Origin: Treponema saccharophilum DSM 2985
GTDB taxonomy: Bacteria > Spirochaetota > Spirochaetia > Treponematales > Treponemataceae
Direction of reading: 5' to 3'
DNA length: 64,000 nucleotides
Assembly (NCBI RefSeq): GCF_000255555.1
Contig: NZ_AGRW01000039.1
Span: 1-64,000 of the forward strand
Shown in pieces: positions 18,237 through 26,995 of this stretch. Numbering within the stretch: position 1 is the first letter of the stretch; every line of letters starts with the position of its first letter. Position numbers and translations under genes: made by a program. The notes under the pieces are model-generated. The model did not search any database. It saw only the letters and a list, made by a program, of their open reading frames with translations, and was not told where the DNA came from.

Positions 18237-18833
18237 TCACGCCTTCGGTTTCATGACCATGACTTTCGCGTGGCGGATAACCCTGTCGCGGAGCTTGTAC
18301 CCCTTGAGGTAGACAGCCGCGAGCGTCTCCTGCTCGACATCCCCCTCCTGCATTCCGATAGCCTCGTGAATGTCCGGATCGAAGACATCGCCGACAGCCC
18401 CGTAAGCGACAAGGCCGTATTTGTTCTCAAGCATCCCGACAAGGGATTTGCTCACCATCGCAACGCCGTCGGCAATCGCTTTCGGCTCCTTCGCGGTGCT
18501 TGCCGATTCGACCGTCCTGTCGAGATTGTCGAGACTGTCGAGCAAATCCCCGAGAAGGCTCGAATTCGCGTAGGCAATAGCCTCATCTTTCTGCTGCATC
18601 ATGCGTTTCCGCCAGTTGTCGTTCTCCGCCGCCTTGTAGAGCTGCTCCTGCTTGAGCTCGGCAATCTCCGCCTCAAGAGCAGCGACCTTCTCCTCCGCGG
18701 ACGGCTCTTTCTTCTCTTCCGCCTTGTCCGCTTCCGCAGCCTGAGGTTCGCTCGCCGCGGCCTCTTTCTCCGCCTCGGTACGCTCGACCTCCGGCTTCTC
18801 GTTCTCTTTCATATCCGTTGATTCTTTGCTCAT
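18237..18833 (-). CDS. grpE: Nucleotide exchange factor GrpE
   Basis: Releases ADP from DnaK, 198 aa. A long acidic, Glu/Lys-rich N-terminus (residues 1-60) leads into a coiled coil. The GrpE core has NWRKRMMQQKDEAIAYANSS, LLDSLDNLDRTVES and the C-terminal beta domain ending LRDRVIRHAKVMV. ATG at 18833 follows AAGGG by eight bases; GTG at 18836 is possible. It is the first gene of the chaperone cluster. A TTGACG hexamer about 75 bases upstream may be its -35. The CIRCE element typical of HrcA control was looked for and not found. Confidence 0.95.
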   Translation of the reverse strand: MSKESTDMKENEKPEVERTEAEKEAAASEPQAAEADKAEEKKEPSAEEKVAALEAEIAELKQEQLYKAAENDNWRKRMMQQKDEAIAYANSSLLGDLLDSLDNLDRTVESASTAKEPKAIADGVAMVSKSLVGMLENKYGLVAYGAVGDVFDPDIHEAIGMQEGDVEQETLAAVYLKGYKLRDRVIRHAKVMVMKPKA

Positions 18834-18897
18834 CACTTCATCCCTTTGGATTGCTTTTATTTACAATGAACTTAATAAGGAAGGCTCAAAAACGTCA

Positions 18898-18916
18898 AGA
18901 AAAAAATCGACGATTT
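18898..18916 (-). terminator. Weak hairpin after the gene at 18926
   Basis: AAAATCG-T-CGATTTT with a run of T on the minus strand lies just after the stop of the upstream gene. It is a short, AT-rich stem, so only a modest terminator. Confidence 0.45.
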
Positions 18917-18925
18917 TTCGCCCCG

Positions 18926-19900
18926 TCAGCAATAACGGTACGTCGGACCGTAATCGCCCATGAACACGCGCACCCGGCTGTGCTCCTCTATTGAATTCTC
19001 CGCGAACGATTTTATGTCGAACGCCCCCGCGCCAAGAAGCTCGTCGGGATTGTACGAAAGCTCCACCTCGCACTCCTCCCCCTCGCCGAAACATCGCGAA
19101 AGCGCGCCGTTGAGACGCACGACGTTCGAGACGACTTCGAAAAGCTCCCGGCATCCCTTCTCCTCGAATTTGAACGAAAGGAATTCGAGCTGCATCCGCT
19201 CAATCTCGCCGTGGGACGCATCGCCCGGCCTCCACGAGGAGGAAAGCCCGCAGTTGTTCAGCTCCTGCCATTCCGAAAAATCCCTGAAAAAAGCGGACGG
19301 CGTCATGCGCAGCGGCGCGAGCGACGAAAGGAACCAGGTGACGGCGCGCCCCGCGCTGTAGAACGTCTCCACGGCATTCGCGACCGCCGCGCACATCGAA
19401 ATATCCTGGGTCGAGAACGTCGCCGTCGGTTTCGGCTTCGTCCCGCCGGAAACCTGCGGAAAGGAGACGTGGTTCGGGTAAAGCGAGAGCGCGAAATCGA
19501 GCCTATCCCTGAAAAGCCTGACGGAATCCCCGGGAACGAGCGCGAAATCCATGACGAAACCGAAAACGAGCCCGAGCGTGTTGAGCGTCTTCGCCCTGCT
19601 CGAAAAGAATTTCTTGTCGAAAAGATAATTTCCGCCGCGCGAAACGCCCGCAAATTCAATGTCGAGCGACGCATAAAGCTCGGAAACCGCCCGGCAGACG
19701 TCCATGTCGAGGACATCGGCCTTGACGGGAATGTTCAAAAAAACGCTGTCCCCCGCCTTCTGCGAAAACTGCCGCAGGAATTTCAGGAGTTTTCCTTTAT
19801 GCCTCAGGATTTCCTCGTCTCGGAGGGTGAATTCCCCGCCGACGCCGGCAATGCGCTCTATCTCCGGCCAGATGTCGCCGGTGCTGGTGTTCTTCTGCAT
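18926..19900 (-). CDS. Uncharacterised protein with a radical-SAM-like barrel segment but no cluster cysteines
   Basis: 324 aa, start ATG 19900 with GGGGGAA seven to eight bases upstream. Residues about 55-150 resemble the second half of a radical SAM TIM barrel in rhythm: alternating strands and helices with GLVFGFVMDFALVPGD then RDRLDFALSLYPNHVSF. The CxxxCxxC motif that binds the 4Fe-4S cluster is absent. The C-terminal 120 residues are acidic and match nothing I know. It sits directly upstream of grpE but has its own terminator. Function unknown; the radical SAM relation is an inference from pattern only. Confidence 0.6.
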   Translation of the reverse strand: MQKNTSTGDIWPEIERIAGVGGEFTLRDEEILRHKGKLLKFLRQFSQKAGDSVFLNIPVKADVLDMDVCRAVSELYASLDIEFAGVSRGGNYLFDKKFFSSRAKTLNTLGLVFGFVMDFALVPGDSVRLFRDRLDFALSLYPNHVSFPQVSGGTKPKPTATFSTQDISMCAAVANAVETFYSAGRAVTWFLSSLAPLRMTPSAFFRDFSEWQELNNCGLSSSWRPGDASHGEIERMQLEFLSFKFEEKGCRELFEVVSNVVRLNGALSRCFGEGEECEVELSYNPDELLGAGAFDIKSFAENSIEEHSRVRVFMGDYGPTYRYC

Positions 19901-20056
19901 CAGGATTCCCCCATAAATCCGCCGCGAAAAAAAAAGGATGACCGATAGGCAGACCTGCCGGGCGCTTTACTCAGGGCGCGATTCGGAAAGGAACCGCTCC
20001 GGCATCAGCGCGCAGGCTGCAGACGTATCAGGCATCCCGTTATGCAGCAAAAAGCC

Positions 20057-21094
20057 CTACAGCAGGTTTATTCCGTGCTTCCTGCACAGCTCCCTGTCCT
20101 CGTCGCTCCACATGCTCACCTGAATCTCACCGATGTGCGCCTTCCTGAGGAGGAACATGCAGAGGCGGCTCTGTCCGATACCGCCGCCCATCGTAAGCTC
20201 AAGCTTGCCGTCGAGCAGGCTTCTGTGGAACGGAAGGTTCTCGCGGTCGAGGCATTCCCGTTCCGCAAGCTGCGCATGGAGGCTTTCCGCATTGACGCGG
20301 ATTCCCATCGACGAAATCTCGAACGAATTCTGGAGGACTGGATTCCAGACGAGAAGGTCGCCGTTAAGACCGCGGTGCCCGTCGCCGGTTTCGGAAATCC
20401 AGTCGTCGTAGTCAGGCGAGCGCCCGTCGTGGATTGTCCCGTCGGGAAGTTTTCCGCCTATTCCGATTATGAAAACAGCTCCGTATTTACGGCAGACCTC
20501 GTATTCGCGCTGCTTCGGCGTGAGTTCCGGATACTTTCTCTGAAGGTCATCCGCATAGAGGAACGTGATTTTCTGCGGAAGGAACGGCTTTATCTTGTCC
20601 CACCTGTCGTAAATGAAGAATTCGACGCGCTTGAGACAGCGGTATATCTTCTCGACGACTTCCTTCAGGTGCATGACGGTGCGGTCGTTCTCGTCGATTG
20701 CCATCTCCCAGTCCCACTGGTCGACGTAAAGCGAGTGGATGTTGTCCAGCTCCTCGTCGGGGCGGATTGCGTTCATGTCCGTGTAGATTCCGAAATCGGG
20801 AAGAAGCCCCATCTTCGAGACCTTGACGCGCTTCCATTTCGCGAGCGAATGGACAATCTCCATCCGCTGCCCGCCCAAATCCTTGACGTCAAATGAAACC
20901 GGAACCTCGATTCCGTTCAGGTTGTCGTTCAGACCCGTTCCGCTCGGAACGAAAAGAGGAGCCGTAACGCGCGTCAGGTTCAGCTCCGAAGAAAGCTCGT
21001 TCTGGAAGAAATCCTTGATTGCCATGATTGCATGCTCGGTCTCCCGCTCGCCGAGGATGCTTTCGTAAATATCGGGGATGTAAAGTTTGCTCAT
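20057..21094 (-). CDS. asnA: Aspartate--ammonia ligase (asparagine synthetase A)
   Basis: Makes asparagine from aspartate, ammonia and ATP; class II tRNA-synthetase-like fold, 345 aa, the usual length. Family segments: an N-terminal helix with ERETEHAIMAIKDFFQ, RVTAPLFV, FDVKDLGGQRMEIVHSLAKWKR, DMNAIRPDEELDNIHSLYVDQWDWE, and the C-terminal ELTMGGGIGQSRLCMFLLRKAHIGE. AAGGAAACAAAG precedes the ATG at 21094. It is apparently monocistronic. The 156 bases downstream to 19901 hold no gene. Confidence 0.96.
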   Translation of the reverse strand: MSKLYIPDIYESILGERETEHAIMAIKDFFQNELSSELNLTRVTAPLFVPSGTGLNDNLNGIEVPVSFDVKDLGGQRMEIVHSLAKWKRVKVSKMGLLPDFGIYTDMNAIRPDEELDNIHSLYVDQWDWEMAIDENDRTVMHLKEVVEKIYRCLKRVEFFIYDRWDKIKPFLPQKITFLYADDLQRKYPELTPKQREYEVCRKYGAVFIIGIGGKLPDGTIHDGRSPDYDDWISETGDGHRGLNGDLLVWNPVLQNSFEISSMGIRVNAESLHAQLAERECLDRENLPFHRSLLDGKLELTMGGGIGQSRLCMFLLRKAHIGEIQVSMWSDEDRELCRKHGINLL

Positions 21095-21164
21095 CTTTGT
21101 TTCCTTATAATAAACCGTTCGGAGATTCTAATTCTTTTGGGACGTTTTTACAATGTGAAAGGGC

Positions 21165-21512
21165 GCTTGCGGGGAGTTTGCCGTTCTAAGTTCGGCTTGG
21201 TTGTAGCAAGCGTGCGCCGGTGCGCGGGGCGCACCTTCCGGTGTGGAGTGGGGGCGCGTAATGAAAATTTTTCTGTTCTAAGTTTGCGCTTGCTGGGGCT
21301 TTTCTCGTTCTAAGTTCGGATTGGTTGGAGCAAGCGGGCGCCGGTGCGCGGGGCGCACCTTCCGTGCCCGAGTGCTGAGCCTTTGCGCGTTCCAAGTCCG
21401 GATTGGTGGGAGCAAGCGGGCGCCGGTGCGCGGAGCGCACCTTCCGTGCCCGAGTGCTGAGCCTTTGCGCGTTCCAAGTCCGGATTGGCGGGAGCAAGAG
21501 GGCGACGTGGTG
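21165..21512. repeat. Intergenic tandem repeat array (dispersed family, copy B, inverted relative to copy A)
   Basis: The hairpin-forming GCGCCGGTGCGCGGGGCGCACC recurs at 21214, 21338 and 21420 with periods of 124 then 82 bases. Each copy is preceded by GTTCTAAGTTCGGNTTGGTTG-type and AGCAAGCG elements. A degenerate fourth unit ends near 21510. The orientation is reversed relative to the array at 10605. It fills most of the gap between asnA and the nuclease gene. No coding is supported. Confidence 0.85.
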
Positions 21513-21598
21513 CGGGACGGGTGAAATGGTGGATGGGTTTTCGGTAGAATAGCGGAATCTGAACAACAAAGCGAGAAATCGTTTTCACGGGGGATTTT

Positions 21599-22681
21599 AT
21601 GGCAAAGAAAAGAAGCACAAAAAGGAAGGGAACCGGGCGGAAGAAGAAGTCGCCGCTCAGCCTTGTCGTAATCGTCGCGCTCGTCATTGCGGGAACGCTG
21701 CTTTTCGCAAAATACAAGGACGACGGGGCTTTCAAGGCGTCGGTCGATTCGACTTTCGGAAGGGTTTCGGAGAAGGCGGAAGAAATCTCCGAGATAATCG
21801 ACGTCGCATCGAAGGCGGCGAAGGAAAACGCCGGGCGCATCGACGAAAATAAGGAAAAGAAGGAAGCCGAGCAGGAAAAGGCGGCGGAGCAGCCGGAAAA
21901 AACGGCGCAGAAGCCGAGGACTGCCGGAAAAATCGCGTTGCCGGACAAGCTCGAATTCCCGATGTGCGCGGGAAGCAAGAACGGAAAAGACCACCAGATA
22001 CGGAATTTCGACCATTACGAAATCTGCTACAGGGAATCATACGAGCAGGCTGAATGGTCGGCATACGAGCTCCGCGCGGACATGCTCGTCAAGAACACGA
22101 ACAGGACGGACGATTTCCGCGCGGACCCGAAAATCAGCACGGGCTCATCCACGCCGGAAGACTTCAAGGGAACGGGATACGACCGCGGGCATCTGACGCC
22201 GGCGGCAGACATGGCGTTCGACAAGAAGGCGATGAGCGAGACGTTCTACATGAGCAACATGAGCCCGCAGGCAGCTGCGTTCAACAGGGGAATATGGCAG
22301 AAGCTCGAGTCGGAAGTCCGCACGTGGACGAAGAAATTCGGGAAAGTCTACGTCGTGTCGGGGCCAATCCTCGAAAAGAGCGCGTCGAAGTACGAGAAAA
22401 TCGGGAAAAGCAACGTCTCGATTCCCCAATTCTACTACAAAGTCATACTCGCGCCGCTTTACGCGGACAAGGAAGACGCGGCGAACCCGGCAGAGGCGAA
22501 GGATGTGGCGGCAATCGGCTTCCTTCTTCCGAACGACGCGTGCAAGGGAAAGAAATTCTGGGATTTTGCCTGCACCGTCGATGAAGTCGAGAGCAGGACT
22601 GGAATCGATTTCTACCCGCTCCTCGACGACGCGACCGAAAAACGGGCCGAAAGCACGTTCGACATTTCATTGTGGAAATAG
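21599..22681 (+). CDS. Membrane-anchored DNA/RNA non-specific endonuclease
   Basis: 360 aa. A very basic N-terminus (1-19), one transmembrane helix (about 20-37) and a charged coiled-coil linker (about 55-105) lead to a NUC1/Serratia-type nuclease domain (about 115-355). Catalytic residues match the family: DRGH with H198, and the NxxPQ..N..W..E segment with N229 and E237. The topology suggests a nuclease held on the outer face of the inner membrane, for scavenging nucleic acids or degrading incoming DNA. No immunity gene is adjacent. The start ATG follows GGGGG; a TAGAAT -10-like box is at 21545. Confidence 0.88.
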   Translation: MAKKRSTKRKGTGRKKKSPLSLVVIVALVIAGTLLFAKYKDDGAFKASVDSTFGRVSEKAEEISEIIDVASKAAKENAGRIDENKEKKEAEQEKAAEQPEKTAQKPRTAGKIALPDKLEFPMCAGSKNGKDHQIRNFDHYEICYRESYEQAEWSAYELRADMLVKNTNRTDDFRADPKISTGSSTPEDFKGTGYDRGHLTPAADMAFDKKAMSETFYMSNMSPQAAAFNRGIWQKLESEVRTWTKKFGKVYVVSGPILEKSASKYEKIGKSNVSIPQFYYKVILAPLYADKEDAANPAEAKDVAAIGFLLPNDACKGKKFWDFACTVDEVESRTGIDFYPLLDDATEKRAESTFDISLWK

Positions 22682-22700
22682 ACGGCGGAACAGCCGCGCA

Positions 22701-22745
22701 AAAAAAAACGGCGGCCGAGGGAAAATCCTTGCCGCCGTTTTTTTG
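22701..22745. terminator. Bidirectional terminator between nuclease and tsaD
   Basis: An 11-bp stem AAAACGGCGGC/GCCGCCGTTTT (22705-22715 with 22731-22741) is flanked by an A-run on the left and a T-run on the right. It serves both convergent genes. Confidence 0.9.
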
Positions 22746-22750
22746 GCGCT

Positions 22751-23797
22751 CTACCTGCGCCCGAAATGCTCGAGGTTCGCAAGCCCGCGCTTGAACTGGG
22801 GAATGCGCGCGCATGCCGTCGTGTCGAGGGGGCTTCTGTCACCCCGCTTCAGGAACTGGTAGGCAACGCCAGCAATCATCGCGCCGTTGTCGCCGCAAAG
22901 CTTGAGCGGCGGGAAAATGCAGTTGATGTCGGTTCGCTCCGCCAGAAGCGCGCGCAGCCTCGAATTCGCCGCGACGCCGCCGCCGGCAACGACCGTCCTA
23001 ATGCCCGTATCCTCAACGGCACGGAACAGCCGCGTAATCAGCGTCCGGCACGCCGTCTCCTGGAACGCCGCGCATATATTCGCGTCGGTTTTCTCGTATC
23101 CCTTTTTCAGGAACATGTCGGCCTGATGGATTACGGCGGTTTTCAGACCGCTGAACGAAACGTCGTAGCGGTGCTCCCCGTCATCGCCCTTGTCGAGCTT
23201 CGCTATCGGGAAACTGAACGATTTTGGGTCTCCGTCCTTCGCTATCCTGTCGATTACGGCGCCGCCCGGATATCCGAGCCCGTAGAATTTCGAAACCTTG
23301 TCGAACGCCTCGCCCACGCTGTCGTCAATCGTCGTCCCCAGCACCTCGAGGTCGTCGAACGAATTCACCTTCGCGATGATGGAATGCCCGCCGGACACGA
23401 GAAGCCCGATGTACGGGTACTGGATGTCGTTGACGAGATGCGCCGCGTACATGTGCCCGAGCATGTGGTTCACCGCGAGGAACGGCTTTCCCGTCGCCCA
23501 CGCAAGCGTCTTCCCGAACGTAAGCCCGACGAGAAGCGAGCCCATGAGCCCCGGCCTGTTCGTCGCCGCAATCGCGTCGATATCGTCGAGGGAAAGCTCC
23601 GCCTCGCGCAGCGCCTGCCTGACGACCGGCAGAATCCACTCGGCGTGCTTCCTCGAAGCTATTTCCGGGACGACGCCCTTGTAGACCTGATGGAACGGAA
23701 TCTGTGTCGCCACGACATTGCTTATGATGTTCTTTCCGTCCTCGACAATGGCGCACGCCGTCTCATCGCATGATGATTCTATTCCAAGAATTTTCAT
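22751..23797 (-). CDS. tsaD: tRNA N6-adenosine threonylcarbamoyltransferase
   Basis: Transfers threonylcarbamoyl to A37 of ANN-reading tRNAs, 348 aa, ASKHA fold. It begins MKILGIESSCDETACAIVEDG, the family start. The metal-binding histidines are in NHMLGHMYAAH (about 110-120). VSGGHS and the late ATP-site GGVAANSRLR are also present. Partners TsaB/TsaE are not in the window. Its stop lies next to the shared terminator at 22701. Confidence 0.97.
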   Translation of the reverse strand: MKILGIESSCDETACAIVEDGKNIISNVVATQIPFHQVYKGVVPEIASRKHAEWILPVVRQALREAELSLDDIDAIAATNRPGLMGSLLVGLTFGKTLAWATGKPFLAVNHMLGHMYAAHLVNDIQYPYIGLLVSGGHSIIAKVNSFDDLEVLGTTIDDSVGEAFDKVSKFYGLGYPGGAVIDRIAKDGDPKSFSFPIAKLDKGDDGEHRYDVSFSGLKTAVIHQADMFLKKGYEKTDANICAAFQETACRTLITRLFRAVEDTGIRTVVAGGGVAANSRLRALLAERTDINCIFPPLKLCGDNGAMIAGVAYQFLKRGDRSPLDTTACARIPQFKRGLANLEHFGRR

Positions 23798-23869
23798 TGT
23801 ACTCTCCGATTTTTTAAACCGCCCCGGAACATCCCGTTGTCGGGCCGGTCCGTTTATTTCCGAACATTT

Positions 23870-24853
23870 CTATTGAAGCAGGGCGCTCGGAAGCACGAAC
23901 GTGTATCCGGACACCACGAGATACGGATACATCTCCGAAAGAAGCTCGGGAAGGATTCCCACGCTCTTGTCGATGTGGCCTATCATAAGCGCGCTTCCGT
24001 GCCTGTTCGCGTACGCAAGCCCCTCGTATATCCGCGAAAGGATTTTCCCGCGGTCGATTTCGTTGTCAAGATACGGCGCGGTCCGCTCGACGAAGCGGAC
24101 GTCAAGCTCAAGCGCAGCCTCGTGCGCCATCGTCCGCGGCGTCGTCCGCGAGTCGAGAAAATATATCCCGCGGTTTTTGCAGACCTCAAGGACAGCCCCG
24201 ATTTTTATCACGTTCGCCGTGATGAGCGAGCCTTCGTGATTGTTGATTCCCACAACGCCGCCGCCAAGCTCATCGACATTCGAATCGACGATTTCGGAAA
24301 TCTCGCGCGTGTTCATCAAAGCCGTGACAGCTTTCGGCCCGGGGTCAAGCTGAAGGTTCTCCGCCTGCATCGGCTGATGGAGAATCAGCTCCCTGCCCGA
24401 AGCGCGCACGGCATCGGCGCATTCCTTTGAATTCTGCAACCCGGGAAGGACGGCAACGGCAAAAGGAAACGGAAGCTCTATGTATTTCGACAAATGCTCG
24501 GTGCTCTGCCCCGCGTCGTCGAACACGAACGAAATCCGCGCGCCATCCGCCGCCTTGGGGATGTCGAACGGAGATTTCTCCGGCACGTCCTCCTCGCCTT
24601 TTTCCGGAGGCAGGACGCCGGGATTTTTTTCCTCGCCGCCGATTTTCTCGTCGAACGGATTCATCATCCTGATTTCTTCCGTATTGTTCGGAACGGGAGC
24701 CTCATCCTTCGAGCCGCCGCCCGACGAGGATATGTACGCGCTCAACGCGAAGACGGCAACGCAAATAGCGACGACAGCCGCAACGAGGACAGCTATTTTC
24801 TTGCGCTCGCTGAACCAAGTGCGCCCGTCCTGATTTGAATTCTTTTCTTCCAT
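23870..24853 (-). CDS. Divergent polysaccharide deacetylase (YibQ/DUF610 family)
   Basis: 327 aa: a cytoplasmic N-terminus, one membrane helix (about 20-42), a Pro/Glu-rich linker and a periplasmic NodB-like barrel. Family motifs are ISFVFDDAG, LILHQPMQA, GINNHEGS, FLDSRTTP and MIGHIDKS, which carry the expected Asp and His residues. The family is thought to act on envelope polysaccharide and is often near peptidoglycan hydrolases, but the substrate is unproven. It lies 72 bases upstream of tsaD in the same direction; co-transcription is possible. Confidence 0.88.
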   Translation of the reverse strand: MEEKNSNQDGRTWFSERKKIAVLVAAVVAICVAVFALSAYISSSGGGSKDEAPVPNNTEEIRMMNPFDEKIGGEEKNPGVLPPEKGEEDVPEKSPFDIPKAADGARISFVFDDAGQSTEHLSKYIELPFPFAVAVLPGLQNSKECADAVRASGRELILHQPMQAENLQLDPGPKAVTALMNTREISEIVDSNVDELGGGVVGINNHEGSLITANVIKIGAVLEVCKNRGIYFLDSRTTPRTMAHEAALELDVRFVERTAPYLDNEIDRGKILSRIYEGLAYANRHGSALMIGHIDKSVGILPELLSEMYPYLVVSGYTFVLPSALLQ

Positions 24854-25049
24854 AAAAAACGATTTGGCGGATTTCTCTAAAACCCGTCATTCCCGAAAAA
24901 AATTGAGACGCCGGAAAAACGAGGAATTCCCCGCGCCACCCATGAGTGAGCGCCCGGAAAAGAAACCGGACGGCTTTATTCTAGTCTCTTTGCGCCCTTT
25001 CGACAACTTTAGTTCGCCATATCGTCCTTGCCCGGATTTCGGATATAGC

Positions 25050-25083
25050 AAAAAAAACGGGGCTCCGCACGTGCGGAACCCCG
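25050..25083 (-). terminator. Terminator of the sigma-factor gene
   Basis: On the minus strand a long, almost perfect stem CGGGGTTCCGCAC/GTGCGGAGCCCCG (25083-25058) is followed by T7. It lies 25 bases after the sigma-factor stop. Confidence 0.9.
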
Positions 25084-25108
25084 AGAGGAAGAAAAAAATG
25101 GAAAAAAC

Positions 25109-25921
25109 TCAGACGGCGCAAGCCATGCGAAGTTTCTTTACGGCCCGCATTTCCATCTGTCTTACTGTTTCAGTCGACACGCCGAGACTCGTGCTGAGCT
25201 CGCGGAGCGTCGAAGGATGCTGGCGGTGCGCGAAATTGTACCTGCCGTATATGACGAGCCTCTCCTTTTCGGGGAGGACGTTCAGCATATCCGCGACATT
25301 GCCCTGCATCTCCTTGCTGAGGTACATCTCCTCAGGATTGTATGTCATGTCGGGAATCAGCTCGCCGACCGTCTCGTGCCCGTCCTCAAGGCATTCCGCG
25401 TCGAGGCTGGAGAACGAATACGAGCACGCAAGCGCATCGGCGACCTCATCGCGCCCGAGTCCGAGCATCGACGCAAGCTCGTCGACGTTCGCGTCGCGCC
25501 CGTTTTTCTGGTTGAACGCAGCCTGCAGCGAGGAAATCTGGCGGAGCATCTCCTCCTTCCGGTGCGGTATGTCGATTATGGAAGTTTTGTTGTGCACGAA
25601 CCGCAGCATGTACTGGAAAATCCACGTGTACGCGTACGTTGAGAAGCGCGTGTTGAACGAATAATGGTACTTGCGCGCCGCGCTCATAAGCCCGAGGTTG
25701 CCTTCCTGGATGAGATCCATCACGGAGAATTTGTGCGACACGCTGAATTTCCGCGCGACGCTGACGACAAGGCGGAGGTTGCAGTTCACCAGCCTCCTGA
25801 ACGCAGCCTGGTCGCCCGCCTCGATTCTGCGCGAAAGCTCCTCTTCTTCCTTGACGCCGAGAAGCGCGTACTTCTGGATTTCCTTTATATAAGACTTGTA
25901 GATTTCGATTTCTTCGTTCAT
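25109..25921 (-). CDS. Sigma-70-family alternative RNA polymerase sigma factor
   Basis: 270 aa with a short region 1.2 (IYKSYIKEIQKYALL). Region 2 is a core-binding and -10 recognition block (NLRLVVSVARKFS, DLIQEGNLGLMSAARKYHYS, FSTYAYTWIFQYMLRFV). Region 3 follows, then a region 4 helix-turn-helix (TLRELSTSLGVSTETVRQME). Size and lack of region 1.1 place it with RpoH/RpoS-like group 2-3 factors, not the housekeeping factor. The promoter class it serves is unknown; the chaperone cluster nearby is a possible target, by inference only. ATG 25921 follows GGAG by six bases; the earlier ATG at 25933 is part of that leader. Confidence 0.9.
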   Translation of the reverse strand: MNEEIEIYKSYIKEIQKYALLGVKEEEELSRRIEAGDQAAFRRLVNCNLRLVVSVARKFSVSHKFSVMDLIQEGNLGLMSAARKYHYSFNTRFSTYAYTWIFQYMLRFVHNKTSIIDIPHRKEEMLRQISSLQAAFNQKNGRDANVDELASMLGLGRDEVADALACSYSFSSLDAECLEDGHETVGELIPDMTYNPEEMYLSKEMQGNVADMLNVLPEKERLVIYGRYNFAHRQHPSTLRELSTSLGVSTETVRQMEMRAVKKLRMACAV

Positions 25922-26219
25922 TTTCAACTCCATTTTTTTTCGCTCTTATCAAATATGTTATGAATAGTTACATGCATTTTCCGTGCCAACATACAAAATG
26001 AAGTCCATTTTTTAGAAAAAATGTCGAATTTTAACGCATCTTAAGCATCTTTCAATAAATTTCGCAAAAAAAAGGTGTATAAAAAACAATACTGTCAAAA
26101 AAATCATACAGCATCTTTTCGCGCACACTGTTCAAAAAATCATAACAAACGGGTAGAATTGCTGGCTGACGGGGGCGGAATCTGATGTTCCCGCGATTTT
26201 TATCCATATGGAGAGAAAA
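25922..26219. other. AT-rich divergent promoter region between sigma factor and thrH
   Basis: No gene is seen. For the sigma factor (minus strand) TTGGCA-N17-TATTCA lies about 45-75 bases upstream of the start and may be its promoter. For thrH see the separate promoter entry. The base composition is much more AT-rich than the genes on either side. Confidence 0.5.
26131..26159 (+). promoter_or_regulatory. Promoter of thrH
   Basis: TTCAAA (26131-26136), a 17-base spacer and TAGAAT (26154-26159). The predicted start is about 55 bases before the thrH ATG. Confidence 0.65.
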
Positions 26220-26825
26220 ATGTACATAACGTGCTTGGATTTGGAGGGCGTTCTTGTGCCCGAGATTTGGATTGCATTCGCCGAGGAGTCGGGAATTCCC
26301 GAGCTTCGGAGAACCACCCGCGACGAGCCGGATTACGACAAGCTGATGAAGTGGAGAATCGGAATCCTCCGCGAGCACAAGCTGACGCTCCGCGACATCC
26401 AGAACACAATCGCGAAAATCGACCCGCTTCCCGGCGCGAAGGAATTCATGGACGCGCTGAGGAGCGAATGCCAGACCGTCATCATATCCGACACGTTCGA
26501 GCAGTTCGCCGCACCGCTGATGAAAAAGCTCGGGCAGCCGACGATTTTCTGCAACTCGCTCGAAGTCGACAAGGACGGATTCATCACAAGCCACAAGATG
26601 AGATGCGAGAAGTCGAAGCTCACCACGGTGCGCGCTCTCCAGTCGATAGGATTCGAGACAATCGCGTCGGGCGACAGCTACAACGACCTCGCTATGATTC
26701 AGGCGAGCAAGGCCGGCTTCCTTTTCCGCACGACCGACAAGATAAAGGCGGACTACCCCGACCTCCCCACGTTCACGGAATACTCGGAGCTTCTCGGCGC
26801 AATCCGCGAGCAGCTCAAGAAATAG
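26220..26825 (+). CDS. thrH: Phosphoserine phosphatase / phosphoserine:homoserine phosphotransferase
   Basis: HAD-superfamily enzyme of the ThrH type, 201 aa. It can dephosphorylate phosphoserine and move phosphate to homoserine, linking serine and threonine synthesis. The start MYITCLDLEGVLVPEIWIAF is diagnostic, with nucleophile D7 and E9. Next come TTRDEPDYDKLM, SDTF (motif II), and SGDSYNDLAM (motif IV) around residue 157. ATG 26220 is chosen over 26208 because GGAG lies six bases before it and the product then begins like known ThrH. It is monocistronic, with its own promoter and terminator. Confidence 0.9.
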   Translation: MYITCLDLEGVLVPEIWIAFAEESGIPELRRTTRDEPDYDKLMKWRIGILREHKLTLRDIQNTIAKIDPLPGAKEFMDALRSECQTVIISDTFEQFAAPLMKKLGQPTIFCNSLEVDKDGFITSHKMRCEKSKLTTVRALQSIGFETIASGDSYNDLAMIQASKAGFLFRTTDKIKADYPDLPTFTEYSELLGAIREQLKK

Positions 26826-26836
26826 CGAAGGATTTT

Positions 26837-26872
26837 CCCCGCCGGAGGATTTTCCGGCGGGGATTTTTTTTT
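26837..26872 (+). terminator. Terminator of thrH
   Basis: A 9-bp GC stem CCCCGCCGG/CCGGCGGGG (26837-26845 with 26854-26862) is followed by A and a run of nine T. Confidence 0.92.
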
Positions 26873-26995
26873 GCTTAAGCCTGAAAAAACGGTTGATTCG
26901 GGTTTTGCCATGCAGAATTCGTTTCAGCATCCCGCCGATTGAGATTCCGAAACGGGTTCGGGATGACGAAGGAAAAATCAGGACGGGGCGTTTTT

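Noticed and set aside
18837-18925. CIRCE element before grpE
   Set aside because: No TTAGCACTC-N9-GAGTGCTAA or close variant is present.
26925-26975. A gene between thrH and the pseudouridine synthase
   Set aside because: The short frame there arises from a dispersed GGGATGAC-type intergenic fragment, similar to ones near 2110 and 54885.
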